A stretch of DNA of 64,000 nucleotides from assembly GCA_022410635.1 (NCBI GenBank), contig JAJVDF010000434.1, forward strand, positions 767,368 through 831,367, in the 5' to 3' direction. The notes beneath the pieces are model-generated. The model saw only the letters and a list, made by a program, of their open reading frames with translations, was not told the DNA's origin and searched no databases. A program made the translations under genes and the position numbers. Shown piece after piece: positions 1-10,530 of this stretch (position 1 is the stretch's first letter; each line of letters begins with the position of its first letter). The stretch comes from Tretioscincus oriximinensis. Lineage: Eukaryota > Chordata > Lepidosauria > Squamata > Gymnophthalmidae.

Positions 1-147
1 AAGAAGAAGAAGAAGAAGAAGAAGAAGAAGAAGAAGAAGAAGAAGAAGAAGAAGAAGAAGAAGAAGAAGAAGAAGAAGAAGAAGAAGAAGAAGAAAAAGA
101 AGAAGAAGAAGAAGAAGAAGAAGAAGAAGAAGAAGAAGAAGAAGAAC
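1..147. repeat. (GAA)n microsatellite, about 48 triplets
   Basis: Nearly pure AAG/GAA triplets run from the first base of the window, with one A-rich interruption near position 95. The tract directly abuts a minus-strand SINE body and is that SINE's tail (TTC on the SINE strand). The repeat is cut by the window edge, so its true length is unknown. Confidence 0.95.
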
Positions 148-447
148 TGAGTTCTTATACCCCGCTTTTCTCACCTTTCAAAGTGACTCAGAGCAGCTTA
201 CAAGGATATATTTTGCCCGAAGGCTGACATTCTATCTTCCCCACCAGGCTGTGGTGGTTCCTATGTATCTACTTGCAGTCAGTTGCAATTTCTTGCAATT
301 CATGCTTTCGAATAGCTGGGTTGGCTAGAGCTACAGGCTAGTGGAAGGTGCTCACCCCTCTCCACTTCCAACACAGGGCTTCGAAACCCCTTCTCCCAGA
401 TGAGAGACGGATTCCTTAGCAACTGAGCTATCCGTGCTTGTAGAACC
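148..447 (-). mobile_element. tRNA-derived SINE with (TTC)n tail, full length
   Basis: Read on the minus strand it begins with a tRNA-like head: an A-box-like 'tagctcagttg' and a B-box-like 'ggtttcgaagccc'. A body shared with at least seven other copies in this window follows, ending in 'tataagaactcagttc' and the GAA/TTC tract at 1-147. The head shows RNA polymerase III promoter organisation, but it is not a functional tRNA gene. Family name not assigned; likely squamate-specific. Confidence 0.85.
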
Positions 448-799
448 ACCTTCAGCAGCAACAACTTGAAGTATTTTTTTTCTCTATGACTGTATCAGGG
501 TCCTTTCTCACCTCACGGTTTGCCTTGCCTTGAAAGTCCATAAAAAGACATTTGTGATTGCACCTTGCTCCCCTTCAAGTTTCCATGCTTCTCCGAAACA
601 TTGCCTGGCAATCTTCTTACATGACGAATCCCATAAGGCATTGCTGTGCTTGCCGTACTACAATTCCCAGCATTCTCTGCAAGAGCCAATTAGATTTGAC
701 ATGCATACATTGCTGAATGTCTCCACAAAGCGGTGACTAGAAATACTGTGACAACAAACCTTTTTGGCATGCGTGACCTCTTGGGGTAGATTGAAGTTG
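448..799. other. No recognised feature
   Basis: AT-balanced unique-looking sequence. The only open frame (530-736) has no recognisable domain or codon pattern, so no gene is called. Confidence 0.5.
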
Positions 800-1680
800 A
801 TGTTGTTGGCACCTCACTAGAAATCATGTGTGGGGATAGACCCTCAGTATCTCGCTGTCCTGGAGGAATTTTGGGCCACTTTTCTTTACTTCAGGAGGTT
901 AGTGGGCACTTGTTTATGCACAGCTCTCCTAAGGTCTCATCAAAGAATTTCAGTTGGGTTGAGATCTGACTAGGCCACTGCAACGCCTTCCTTATTTCCT
1001 TTTTAGCCAGTCTGATACTGATTGCTGGTGTGTTTGGGATCACTGTCATATTGCATACCCTAGTTTCAGCAAAGTTTTAGCTTTTGGATACAGCAGATAG
1101 TCTCACATTTGACTGCAGAATATTTTGGTATACAAAGGAATTCATGGTTAGCTCAATAAGTGCAAAGTTCCCAGATCCTGTGACTGCAAGACAAGCCCAA
1201 ATCATCATCACTTCACAATCACGCTTGACAGTTTGAGATGTTTGTATTGAACATTATGGCCAAATATCTCCAATTTAATTTTTTTTCTGTCCAAAGGATA
1301 TTGTTCCACACATCTTGTCCAAACGCAGCTTTGCAAACTTTAGCCATACTGTCGTGTTCTTTTTCAAAAGGAGAGGTTTTTTCCTGGCAACCCTTCTAAA
1401 CAAGCCATATTTGTTGTCTTTTTTAATTGTACTGTCATGAACATGAATATTTAACATGCTAAGTGGCGTCTTTAGAGTCTGAAATGTAGCCCTTAGATTG
1501 TTTGCAATTTATCTGAGCGCTGCACAGTCTGACCTTGAGCCAAATTTGCTCTGATGTCCCTTCCTGGGAAGATTCTCAATGATCTTGAATAATCTTATTC
1601 AGAAGATTGTCAACAGTCTTCTGAATAATCTTTCTCACATTCTATTTCCTGCACTTTGGAAGCGATTATACCTTCTGCCT
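800..1680 (-). mobile_element. Tc1/mariner-type DNA transposon remnant
   Basis: The minus strand carries broken coding sequence of a Tc1-like transposase. The clearest piece (1275-1457) contains VHDSTIKK, FRRVARKKPLL, a KFAK motif and LDKM, in the order found in the helix-turn-helix/linker part of Tc1 transposases. The lower-coordinate sequence (about 840-1270) resembles the catalytic part by nucleotide pattern, but is full of stops. No clean terminal inverted repeats were found. An old, inactive copy. Confidence 0.65.
1275..1457 (-). pseudogene. Tc1-like transposase fragment
   Basis: A 60-codon open piece with the conserved VHDSTIKK...RRVARKKPLLLKKN stretch typical of the second DNA-binding helix and linker of Tc1 transposases. 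It lacks the DDE catalytic core and is flanked by frameshifts and stops. Domain order is visible; function is lost. Confidence 0.6.
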
Positions 1681-1924
1681 GCCCCACAGAATTACACATG
1701 CCCAGCATTCCACACGCTTTAAAGGTCTTTACTGTGGTATAAATAGCCTCAGCATATTATTCGATTTAGCAGCTTCCATTTTGCAAGCTCCAAAACAAAA
1801 GCTGCCTCAGAATTTCAGTATGCAAGTTGTAAAATGCTCATTGCCTGGGACTTATATGCAGGCTCGCAAAGAATGCTGGGGCTTGTAGCAAGGAAGATTG
1901 AAGGTAAATGGGGACATACTTGTG
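1681..1924. other. No recognised feature
   Basis: Short interval between the Tc1 relic and the next LINE end; no repeat or gene signal recognised. Confidence 0.4.
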
Positions 1925-2330
1925 AATGGTGAAGCAGCCTCATTGGGTAGAAAACTGTTGGGCAGAAAAGTGAGAACAGACGAAGGAAAGTATTTTTCAC
2001 CCAGAGGGTTATTGGCCTGTGGAATTTACTTCCTGAAGAGGTGGTGGTAGCTAACAGCTTGGATAGTTTCAAGACAGGACTAGACAGGTTTATGGACACC
2101 AAGGGTATAAATGGATACTAGGATGGATGTCTGGATGTTGCCTCCGGGATGGAGCAACAGGCAGGACTCCTGAAATACCATTTGCAGGGAGTCATGAATA
2201 GGAGCATATTTTGCTTTCCTCTTTCGGACTGCCCAGGTGCAAATGGTAGGGCTCTGTGTGACACAGAATGCTGGACTTGATGGGCTGTGGCCTGATCCAG
2301 TATGGCTCTTCTTATGTTCTTATGTTCTCA
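1925..2330 (+). mobile_element. CR1-like (Jockey-superfamily) LINE, 3' end
   Basis: 5'-truncated copy comprising the last codons of the ORF ('ggaatttacttcctgaagag' region) and the 3' UTR, ending in the tandem tail 'cttatgttcttatgttct'. The same 3' end occurs at 5.36, 22.5, 57.9, 59.0 and 63.8 kb. The octamer-like tail and the C-terminal RRLRGDLI motif in longer copies point to the CR1/L3 side of the Jockey superfamily; the exact family is not assigned. Confidence 0.8.
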
Positions 2331-2689
2331 TTGTAGAATGATGGACTCCAAATTGTTTTATAACACTTCCCAAACTGATGGGCAGCAACAATAGCTTCCC
2401 TAAGGTTACTGATGATGTCTTTCCTCCTTGACATTGTGTTACCACATGCTAAATGCTCCAGGTTAGTAAACTGCAAAAACTTCAGCTTTTATAGAGGTGG
2501 TTACATCTGCTGATGATCTCAATCAGCCCTATCCTCCAGGCTATTCAGTGCATTGCCCCTCCAGACCAATGGGATAGGAGGGGGTGTTGTTGTTGTCAAT
2601 AGAAGTTCCATCTCTCTTGCCAGGTAATCAATCCACGTGAATTTCTATTATTGAGACAGAATAGGAATGCTGCTCAGCAGCTGCTCTCT

Positions 2690-3510
2690 CTGAGATGGCT
2701 GAAATAGTCTCAGATGTGATGCTGGAATTCCTAACACTGTAGAGTTGGAGAACTTCAACATCCATGCTGAGGCAACTTTCAGTTGATCAGGCATCCGTGT
2801 CCATGAAAGAGCGAGGCATCCTATCCTTGATGTGGTTTCTCCTCCCTGGAAAGGACAGGTGTGTAATCTGTGGGAGCATAATCTGGAGGTGCTCTTGGAC
2901 TCTTTACCTCAGGAGCGTCTATTTTAAATTACACTCAATTATTTTTGGACAGGTACAGTGGCCACAGTATTCCATACTCTGGTAACTTCCAAAGCAGACT
3001 ATTATAATCTGCTGTGCGTGGAGCTACCCTTGAAGACGATTGGGAAGCTAAAGCTGGTGCAGAATGCAGCAGCTAGGGCTGGTAACTGGTACCACTGGCT
3101 GGACATACATTATGTTGGATCTAAGAGAAACTCACTGGCTACCTGTTCACTACCAAAACCAGTTCAAAGTATTAATATTAACATATAAGGCCCTTAAATT
3201 ACTTGGGCCCCAAGTATTTGAAGAAACACCTCCTGCAGCCTAAGATCTACTGGTGAGGCTCTCCTAATAGTCACACCCCCTTCACTTGTCAAAGGGCTTC
3301 TCTGTGATAGCTCCCAGGCTGTAGAACCACCTACGCAGTACATGTTTAGACACCACATCCTCACCTTCAGCTGAGCCAAAAATCCCCTCTCCTTGAAGGC
3401 ACTGTTCTATTTTTAATTGTTCTATTTTATGGTTTTTCATTATGATCTACTCTGACACCTTTGGGTATAGGGTAGAATATAAATGTAAGTAAATAAATAA
3501 AATTAATTAA
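2690..3510 (+). mobile_element. L2-type LINE, degraded 3' end
   Basis: Contains the typical L2 C-terminal region at nucleotide level ('gctggtgcagaatgcagcag', 'cactggctacctgttcacta', 'tataaggcccttaaatt'), and ends in a (TAAA)n-like tail near 3490-3510. Several stops and frameshifts; inactive. Confidence 0.7.
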
Positions 3511-4205
3511 AGTAATCAAGGGCATTTGTCTGGCAGCACCTGGCTGCTACTTGCCTCCTAATTCATAGGGAGATGGTAATGGAGTACATTTTTCATATCC
3601 TGATTGTACATTTTAGCTACTTTTTGTTAAATAATTAATGACATGTTGTAGTTTGTCATGCCTTGTTTATCTGATGCTGTATTTATCTAATTTTAAGACC
3701 TTTTAAAGACCAGGTGCTTTTTTTCTTATGTCCTGACACATACAACCATGTAATTTAAAGAGATTGTGCTTAATTTTAATCATGACCGTATGTCCTTAGC
3801 TTGCCAGCCAGCAGGTTGCCCTTCATCTCTTGTTCCTGGCTTTTCTGGCTGAGGGCCCGGTTTCTTCCCAAGATTAGAAAGTTATTCTAGGGTATCAAGC
3901 AAAATGAAACGAAAATGCTCACTGGTTTCTGTAGTCCTGCCTCCATAAGTGAGAGTTAAAATAATTGTAAGACCTCCCCTGTTCTCATCTGAGTTTTAAA
4001 AATATCCATGTCATAATTATTTATGGTGTCCTCTGTGAGGAAACAGACATGCTCAGTTTGTTGGTATACTTATTCAGTTAAGAATGGCATTTCCAAAATC
4101 TTTCAAATTTAATTGGGAACCATGCCTCATTAGGCAAGCTGGTTATCCCAAGGAGCACCTTCTAAACAGATCTGCCCAGGTATTAAGATCCGAAGGGCTG
4201 CAGTC
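3511..4205. other. No recognised feature
   Basis: Unique-looking AT-rich sequence with no open frame, repeat tail or RNA signal that can be supported. Confidence 0.4.
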
Positions 4206-4392
4206 AGATTAGAATAGAATAGAATAGAATCATAGAGTTGGAAGGGACCTCCAGGGTCATCGGGTCCAACCCCTCCTCGATGCAGGATTCATTAAACCAT
4301 CCCAGACAGATGACTGTTCAGTCTCTGTTTGAAGACTTCCAGTGAAGGCGAACTCACCACACCCTGTGGCAACTCTGTTTCAACCACTTCCA
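4206..4392 (-). mobile_element. CR1 LINE 3' end
   Basis: Minus-strand copy with the classic CR1 3' end ('atcatagagttggaagggac' on the plus strand) and a short AATAG repeat tail at 4210-4228. Only about 180 bp remain. The same family occurs at 24.1 kb. Confidence 0.85.
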
Positions 4393-5355
4393 TACTCAGG
4401 TCACAATTGCAATCAAAATGATAAAATAATCTGTCCTGAGACCATCTTCTTCACCATGGCTGCTGACCACATATGTACAGACTATTTGGGTCACGTTGTA
4501 GATGGTCAGGGGAACACCTCCATTCCCCTCTTATCTGATTTCTGTTGTTGGGGCATACCAGAAGGGTGGCTCCATTGCTCCCCTCTATATTTCTTGTCTG
4601 CTCTACATTTGCTTACTGGCTCTACCACCTTCCCCTTCTACCCCTTCATCAGTTTTCAGGTTAGCTAAAGTATGGTTTTGTGCAAAATCTGGCCTACTCA
4701 GCTTCATATCTCATCTGCCACTGACACTAGAGGATCCCTCACTTCTCACTTCCCTCTTCACTTCTTACCATCATCTTCTTTCATTAGCTCCCTTCTCAGG
4801 CCATGTTGCTGACTGAAGAGAAAGGTGAATACCAATGCAGAGGAGATTAGAACTTGGCCTTGGGTGGACTGTGCACACATACATGCTTTAGCCAGCAACC
4901 CAGGCAAAAAGATGGAGCTGAGGAAGGAAGGGGTAGAAGGCAGAAGGAACCTTCAACCTTGATTTCTTGAGCAGGTTGGATTTTTCACAAAACCAGTCTT
5001 TAGCTAAGCCAAAGCTTGGCATCTCATCCTGTACATGACAGGCACTACTCAGTAACTGGCTAAATACAATTACAATGAGCCAATAGTGAGAGAGCATTAT
5101 ACCCCCATACTTTTGTTAATATCCCTCTCATTCCAAACATCAAAAAAGGAAACCACACTACATCTAATTGAGGAAGAGCATTCTTTATCGTTCTTCAAAG
5201 TGCTTCAATGGTGAAAAAAGTCAGCCGTTTGTGACCCAAACTGGTCTTGGGGCTGCCCTTATCACAAGTCTGTTCACATCCTAAGTCTGAGAGAAAGGCA
5301 GCGCAGCCCTCACCCTATCTTGTCCTGCAACATAGATCAATAGGATTCCCAGGAG
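4393..5355. other. No gene; one diverged inverted pair
   Basis: No coding or RNA feature is supported. Two segments, about 4663-4706 and 4968-5013, are diverged inverted copies ('ttagctaaagtatggttttg' against the complement of the second). They may be the arms of an old fold-back element. Confidence 0.4.
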
Positions 5356-6335
5356 ACAATAAGAACATAAGAAGAGCCATCCTGGATCAGGCCACAGCCC
5401 ATCAAGTTCAGCATTCTGTCTCACACAGAGGCCCACCAGATGCACCTGGGCAGTCCGAACAGAGGAAAGCAAAACATGCACCTGTTCATGACTCCCTGCA
5501 AATGGTATTTCAGGAGTCCTGCCTGTTGCTCCATCCCGGAGGCAGCATCCAGACATCCATCCTAGTACCCATTTATACCCTTGGTGTCCATAAACCTGTC
5601 TAGTCCTGTCTTGAAACTATCCAAGCTGTTAGCTACCACTACCTCTTCAGGAAGTAAATTCCACAGGCCGATGACCCTCTGGGTGAAAAAATACTTTCCT
5701 TTGTCTGTTCTCACTTTTCTACCCAACAGTTTTTAGGAGTGCCCCCTGGTCCTAGTGTTCTGGGAGAGAGAAAACATTTTTTCTCTATTCACCTTGTCTC
5801 TCCCATGCATGATTTTGTACACTTTAATCAGATCACCTCTCAAACATCGCCTTTCCATGCTGAAGAGGCCCAGACGTTGCAGCCTGACTTCGTAAGGGAG
5901 GTGCTCCAGACCCTTGATCATTTTTGCTGCCCTTTTCTGCACCTTCTCCAGTTCCAAAATATCCCTCTTGAGATGTGGTGACCAGAATTCAACACAGTAT
6001 TCCAAATGTGGCCTCACCACAGATTTATAAAGAGGCAAAACAACATTTGCTGACTTGTTTTCGATTCCTTTCCTAATGATCCCCAACATGGAATTTGCCT
6101 TTTTTGCTGCTGCTGCACACTGGATTGACATTTTCATTGAATTGTCCACCAACACCCCAAGATCCTTTTCTTGCTCGGTCACAGAAAGCTTGGTTCCATC
6201 AGGTGGTAGGAGTAGTTGGGATTCTTTGCCCCACTGTGCATGACCTTGCACTTGCTTAAGTTGAAGTGCATTTGCCACTTTGATGCCCACTCACCCAATT
6301 TCAATAAATCACTGTGGGAGTCCTTTTGAATCATG
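5356..6335 (-). mobile_element. CR1-like LINE, 3' part of ORF2 plus 3' UTR
   Basis: Starts (plus-strand left) with the complement of the 'cttatgttctt' tail and runs into coding sequence up to about 6335, where it is 5'-truncated. The coding remnant is described separately. Closely related to the copies at 20.98, 58.02 and 63.09 kb. Confidence 0.85.
5733..6290 (-). pseudogene. CR1-like LINE ORF2 C-terminal fragment
   Basis: 185 open codons of the region after the reverse transcriptase core. Motifs in order: KLSVTEQEKDLGVLVD, AAKKANSMLGIIRKGI, LPLYKSVVRPHLEYCVEFW, KVQKRAAKMIKGLEHLPYEVR and RRCLRGDLIKVYKIMHG. These mark the thumb and C-terminal part of a Jockey-superfamily ORF2. The RT catalytic motif is absent through 5' truncation. 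Not functional. Confidence 0.8.
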
Positions 6336-6749
6336 AGGCAACAGCTGCACTATCTTTGTCTTTTACTTGGATACATCAAGGAGCTGCATCTGACTGTGTC
6401 TGGCCATTATCTGGCAGAGCCCCTCTGGATGGGGCTACCAGAATGGGAAAGGAAACATGGGTATCATGGCCATCTTGCCAGATGGATCTTTACTTTGGGT
6501 GGAGAAGCACTGTAGCTGTTCTTCACCCTGCAGGGAGAGGTGTTTGCCCTGCAAAGAGTTATTGTATGACAAAAGATTCTCTGTGAGTTCCAGCTCCCTC
6601 CCATCCCTTTGTGCAGCCAATGCTCAAACCCTTAAGCTGGCAGCTGAACGTTCCAAGAATTTTGGAACTGTGTTCTAAATAACATTTCTACCACCTGTGG
6701 TCACCCTTTTCCCACCAGCTGCTACTGAAAACAGTAACATGAGAAAGAC

Positions 6750-6905
6750 AAGATATTGCTTTCAGAAAGTGGAAGAAATGAAGATGTTTCATTCAAAAAG
6801 GGCATGATAAAAGACACAACTGGTAGGGAGCCAACAGAAGCAAAAGAGATAACAAAGGAGTGGCAAGAATACTCAGAAAACCTGCTCAAGGAAAACTGTA
6901 ATCTC
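6750..6905 (+). pseudogene. RTE/BovB-like LINE ORF remnant
   Basis: The translated stretch KKGMIKDTTGREPTEAKEI followed by KEWQEYSENL resembles the spacer between the endonuclease and RT domains of RTE/BovB-type LINEs. It is only about 50 codons long, with no flanking RT or tail recognised. The family assignment rests on that one block and is tentative. Confidence 0.45.
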
Positions 6906-7054
6906 ATGACAACCAGAGGGTGCTCTAGAAAGCACAACTGGAGAAAAACCTATGAGTACCAAGTGTGGGCCAGCATTCACTATGCACTATTGCTAAGGAC
7001 TTGGGAGGGAAGCCTGTCTCCTCTCTCTGCACATTTAATCTTGTTTTAAAGATT

Positions 7055-7324
7055 AGGGGTGAGCTCCTTCCACTAGCCTGTAGCTCTAGCCAACTCAGCT
7101 ATTCGAAAGCATGAATTGCAAGAATTTGCAACTGACTGCAAGTAGATACATGGGAACCACCAGAGCCTGGTGGGGAAGATAGAATGTGAGCCTTCAGGCA
7201 AAAATACCCTTGTAAGCCACTTTGAGTCCCTTTGAAAGGTGAGAAAAGCGGGGTATAAGAACCCAGTTCTTCTTCTTCTTCTTCTTTTCTTCTTCTTCTT
7301 CTTTTCTTCTTCTTCTTCTTCTAA
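7055..7324 (+). mobile_element. tRNA-SINE, 5'-truncated, (TTC)n tail
   Basis: Body identical in organisation to the SINE at 148-447, here in plus orientation and lacking the tRNA head. It ends in 'tataagaacccagttc' and an interrupted TTC tract at about 7269-7322. Confidence 0.85.
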
Positions 7325-8324
7325 ATGTAATGGGACAAATGCAACTAAAAATTAGTGCTTTCTGCAACTTCCATTTGGACCTTTTAACAGCATCCTTGGA
7401 TTGCTGTGTCCACTTGTCAGAATCATAGGCACAGCTTCCCAGAGAATATGCAGGGCTTACGTGTATTGGAGTACAAAATCTGGGCCCAGTAACACTCCCT
7501 TGATTCCCAAGGTGGAATCTGCTTCGCCTCCTGGAATATGGAATGGTCCACATGGCACCATTTTTAAAACTCTGGAAACAGCCTATTTCCAGATGTTAAA
7601 TTCCTCCTGACCAGAGCAGACAATTTCATATAGCTTCTACCATTCCTGGCCTGAATTGCTTGATTATTTGGCCAGAGAGCAATCAGTATACAAATTCAAC
7701 AAAACTCTTATTCCAATTTTCCCGCTCTCCAACCTTTTTAAAAAAATAATAAATAGGGAAAAACGGGCAGGAATTTAGATGCACCAAAATACCCACGTGG
7801 ACAATACATTTTTGCAACATGAGTAACTTTAATCCAAATATACTTCAGCTAGAAAGAAAGAAAGGGGAGAAAGAAGTTGCTATGGGAGAGTGAAGTTCCA
7901 TTTGCTTCAGGTCTGATTTATTTTATGGTTTATTCGTTTGATGCTAGAGAATAGGTGACTATTGAGGCTTCATTCCATCTTTCAAATCAGCAGCTGGCAG
8001 CAAACCTCTAGAGCATTAAGTGAAGGAGAAACAGTGCTGTATGTCAAGGCCAGATAAGAGCCAGATAACAGCACAGAAGGAAGAAAAATTCATAGCTTTG
8101 GTGGAGCTCTGCTGCCTCATTTCCCAGGGGCAGAAGACATGGGCTTCCCAGAGGCTGCCATGGGCAGGGGAAGTGAAAACAATGAAGAGAAAACAGGCTG
8201 GCAAGGCAAGGCTCCTTCCTCGATAGCCATAAAGGAGCTACAGCAGAAGGGGAAATAAATGGGGCTGCATCTAGACCTAAATTTAAATCCAGCCATAGTC
8301 CACTTCCATAGTGAGGAAGAAACT
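7325..8324. other. No recognised feature
   Basis: Unique-looking sequence upstream of the CpG island. Open frames are short and overlap on both strands without a recognisable domain. Confidence 0.4.
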
Positions 8325-8500
8325 TTGTCCCCACTGAGCCTTAGTCTGGGTCATATCTTGGGACAGAGCTTGGCCACCCACATGCCAGTATAGGCTATGG
8401 CAGGCCCCATTCGGGGCTTGCCATAGCCTACACTAGCATGTAGATGGCAGGCTCCTATTGCAAGATATAGCCCAGAATAAGGCTCAGTGGGCACAGGGCC
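8325..8500. repeat. Fold-back MITE-like element
   Basis: Near-palindromic unit. The left arm 'gtccccactgagccttagtc' is mirrored by the right arm 'ataaggctcagtgggcacag', and the inner arms ('gccagtataggctatggcag' and the complement of 'gccatagcctacactagcat') pair as well. Related units lie at 8570, 9641, 10121, 40985, 54640 and 55075. No coding capacity; DNA-transposon class unknown. Confidence 0.65.
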
Positions 8501-8569
8501 CAATTAGCAAATTGACAAACCGTTTCCTTTTGGCATTCTCGAACTCCGAAGTTACACCTTTGGGTGAAT

Positions 8570-8672
8570 TAGAAACAGAGCTTGGTCATCCACCTGTCAG
8601 TGTAGGCTATGGCAGGCTCATTTTCCGGGATGTGACTCTTAAACATAAGAATAAGGCTCAGTGGTGCCCACA
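8570..8672. repeat. Fold-back MITE-like element, second copy
   Basis: Shares 'cagagcttggtcatccac', 'gtgtaggctatggcaggct' and 'aataaggctcagtgg' with the unit at 8325-8500, but has lost part of its right arm. Confidence 0.55.
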
Positions 8673-8679
8673 CCTGCCA

Positions 8680-9420
8680 GCAGCGCCTGGTGCCTGGCAG
8701 GGGGGAAGCAGCGGGAGCCCCAGCCAGGCTCCTGATGGAAACCAGCAGCTGCCTCCCTCCCAAAGGAAGTTCCAGGAAGCCACAGCGCCCCACGTGTAGC
8801 CCAAGGCCTGCGGAGAGAGGCAGGCGCCGCTCAGCCATGGATAAGGCGGGGATCTAAGGGAGGCGGCGGGCAGGGAAGAGGCGGAGCCCCGGCTTGCTCC
8901 ACCGCGCACACCAAAGATCCCGCTTTCTCCTCCTCCTCCTCGCTGCCGCCTTGCCTGGGCCCCCGAGGAGCGGTGAGTAAACAACAGGAGGTGGTGGCGG
9001 GAGATGGGGGGGGGGAGGCAGCAGGAACAGGCAGCCGCGACGGGGGTCGTTCGCCTTCGGTGCTGCAGCCCCGGCTCGCCTCGGTGCCATTTGGTGACGG
9101 TTGCATGCAAAAAAAGGGAAGAAAAGGGCGGTGGGTGGCGAGGGGACGGAGCCTGGTCGCTAACGGGCATTGCAGCGTGTGAGTGTGAGTGTGTGAGTGT
9201 GCGGGGGGCGTTCAGCTTCCGGATGTGGAAAGGAAGGAAGATGAAGATCAGGTACGGGGAAGAGAAGGCAGGCTGGAAGGCAGGCGGGGGGGTCCCCCGT
9301 TAGGCGCGCCAAGAGACAGTTTCGCGTGGTTTCCCAATGGACTCCACCTCCCTGAACGCTCAAGGGAGGCCTGAAACCAGGATTTCCCCTTCCCCAGGCC
9401 CACGGGGGGCTGCACAGAAA
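8680..9420 (+). promoter_or_regulatory. STEAP3: CpG island, candidate STEAP3 promoter
   Basis: A GC-rich, CpG-dense block in otherwise AT-rich DNA, with GC-box-like 'gggcgg' sequences (for example near 9126) and no TATA box in a sensible place. It lies upstream of STEAP3 on the same strand, with consensus splice donors inside. CpG islands usually mark housekeeping-type promoters; linking it to STEAP3, 34 kb downstream, is inference. It could also serve an unseen antisense or upstream gene. Confidence 0.6.
8850..8972 (+). other. STEAP3: Candidate non-coding first exon of STEAP3
   Basis: The GC-rich segment ends at the strong splice donor gaggagcg|gtgagtaaac (8972/8973). An alternative donor, gaagatcag|gtacgg, lies at 9251/9252. 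The first coding exon at 43633 starts just after a splice acceptor, with only 9 nt before its ATG, so at least one upstream non-coding exon must exist; this is the best candidate. The 5' boundary is not determinable from sequence. Confidence 0.45.
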
Positions 9421-9640
9421 GGGGGGCCCGTAGGTTGCACCCTCTCGTTCCCTAGTGCCAAAGGGGGCTTTGTTTGGTGGGTTCCTCCTGCGTTACGGTG
9501 AACATTTGTTGCACAACGGGTGACCCTGGAGCGGTTCCTTCTGCAGTGACTGTCAAATCAAGCCTAAGGGTTCCCTTCCGAGGGGGCTTGTAAGGACAGG
9601 AGACGCTTCTCTCCCCCTCCCATCCATCTGGTAAACTGTG

Positions 9641-9773
9641 GACCTGTCCCCACGAAGCCGAATTCTTGGCTATATCTCAGAATAGGAATGTGCCATCAGC
9701 CTACACTGGCATGTGGATGACCAAGCTCTGTACTGAGATATAACCCAGAATAAGGCTCAGTGGGGACAGGACC
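9641..9773. repeat. Fold-back MITE-like element
   Basis: Arms 'ctgtccccacgaagcc' and 'ataaggctcagtggggacag' flank 'gcctacactggcatgtggat'. It abuts a SINE at 9774 with the same junction seen at 10227/10228. Confidence 0.6.
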
Positions 9774-10027
9774 AAAGGGACTCAAAGCGGCTTACAAGGG
9801 TATTTTGCCCGAAGGCTGACATTCTATCTTCCCCACCAGGCTGTGGTGGTTCCCATGTATCTACTTGCAGTCAGTCGCAATTTCTTGCAATTCATGCTTT
9901 CGAATGGCTGGGTTGGCTACAGTTACAGACTAGTGGAAGGTGCTCACCCCTCCCCACGTCCCACACAGGGCTTCAAAACCCCTTCACCCAGACAAGGGAC
10001 GAATTCCTAATCAACTGAGCCATTCAA
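9774..10027 (-). mobile_element. tRNA-SINE, minus strand, lacks tail
   Basis: Minus-strand SINE body from 'gggactcaaagcggcttaca' through the tRNA-like head ('aactgagccattc' near 10012-10024). The usual tail is replaced by the MITE junction. Confidence 0.8.
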
Positions 10028-10120
10028 ACGACCAGTGGGAACTACCACAGCCTTGGGGGGAAGATAGAATGTCAGCCTGGGCAAAATACCCATGTAAGCC
10101 GCTTTGAGTCCCTTTGCCCC
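10028..10120 (+). mobile_element. tRNA-SINE fragment, plus strand
   Basis: About 90 bp of the SINE 3' body ('gaagatagaatgtcagcct' to 'gctttgagtccctttg') in the opposite orientation to its two neighbours. Confidence 0.7.
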
Positions 10121-10227
10121 TATCCCCACGAAGCCTTATTCTTGGCTATATCTCAGAATAGGCATGTGGATGACCAAGCTCTGTCCCAAGATGTGACCCA
10201 GAATAAGGCTCAGTAGGGACAGGGCCA
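10121..10227. repeat. Fold-back MITE-like element, shortened
   Basis: Same arms as 9641-9773 ('ccccacgaagccttattct' and 'ataaggctcagtagggacag'), with an internal deletion of about 25 bp relative to it. Confidence 0.6.
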
Positions 10228-10530
10228 AAGGGACTGAAAGCAGCTTACAAGGGTATTTTGCCCAGGCTGACATTCTATCTTCCCCACCAGGCTGTGGTAG
10301 TTCCCATTTATCTATTTGCAGTCAGTTGCAACTTCTTGCAAATCTTGCTTACGAATAGCTGGGTTGGCTACAGCTACAGGCTAGGAGAAGGTGCTCACCC
10401 CACCCCACGTCCAGCCTAGGGCTTCGAAACCCCATCTCCCAGGTGAGAGAAGGATTCCTTAGTAGTCCCCTAACCGCACTGTAAGTGTTGTGGGGATGCA
10501 GCCCACAACTGTTATTGGCTATTCCACAAT
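10228..10530 (-). mobile_element. tRNA-SINE, minus strand
   Basis: SINE body and degraded head. It begins at the same internal SINE position, next to the same MITE end, as the copy at 9774, indicating duplication of the MITE-SINE unit rather than two independent insertions. Confidence 0.75.

Noticed and set aside
6314..6678. Overlapping short frames upstream of the RTE fragment
   Set aside because: Three frames overlap on both strands with no recognisable motif; likely chance.
8658..9170. Antisense frames through the CpG island as a possible divergent gene
   Set aside because: Pro/Arg-rich composition expected of any GC-rich DNA; no domain, no splice structure.
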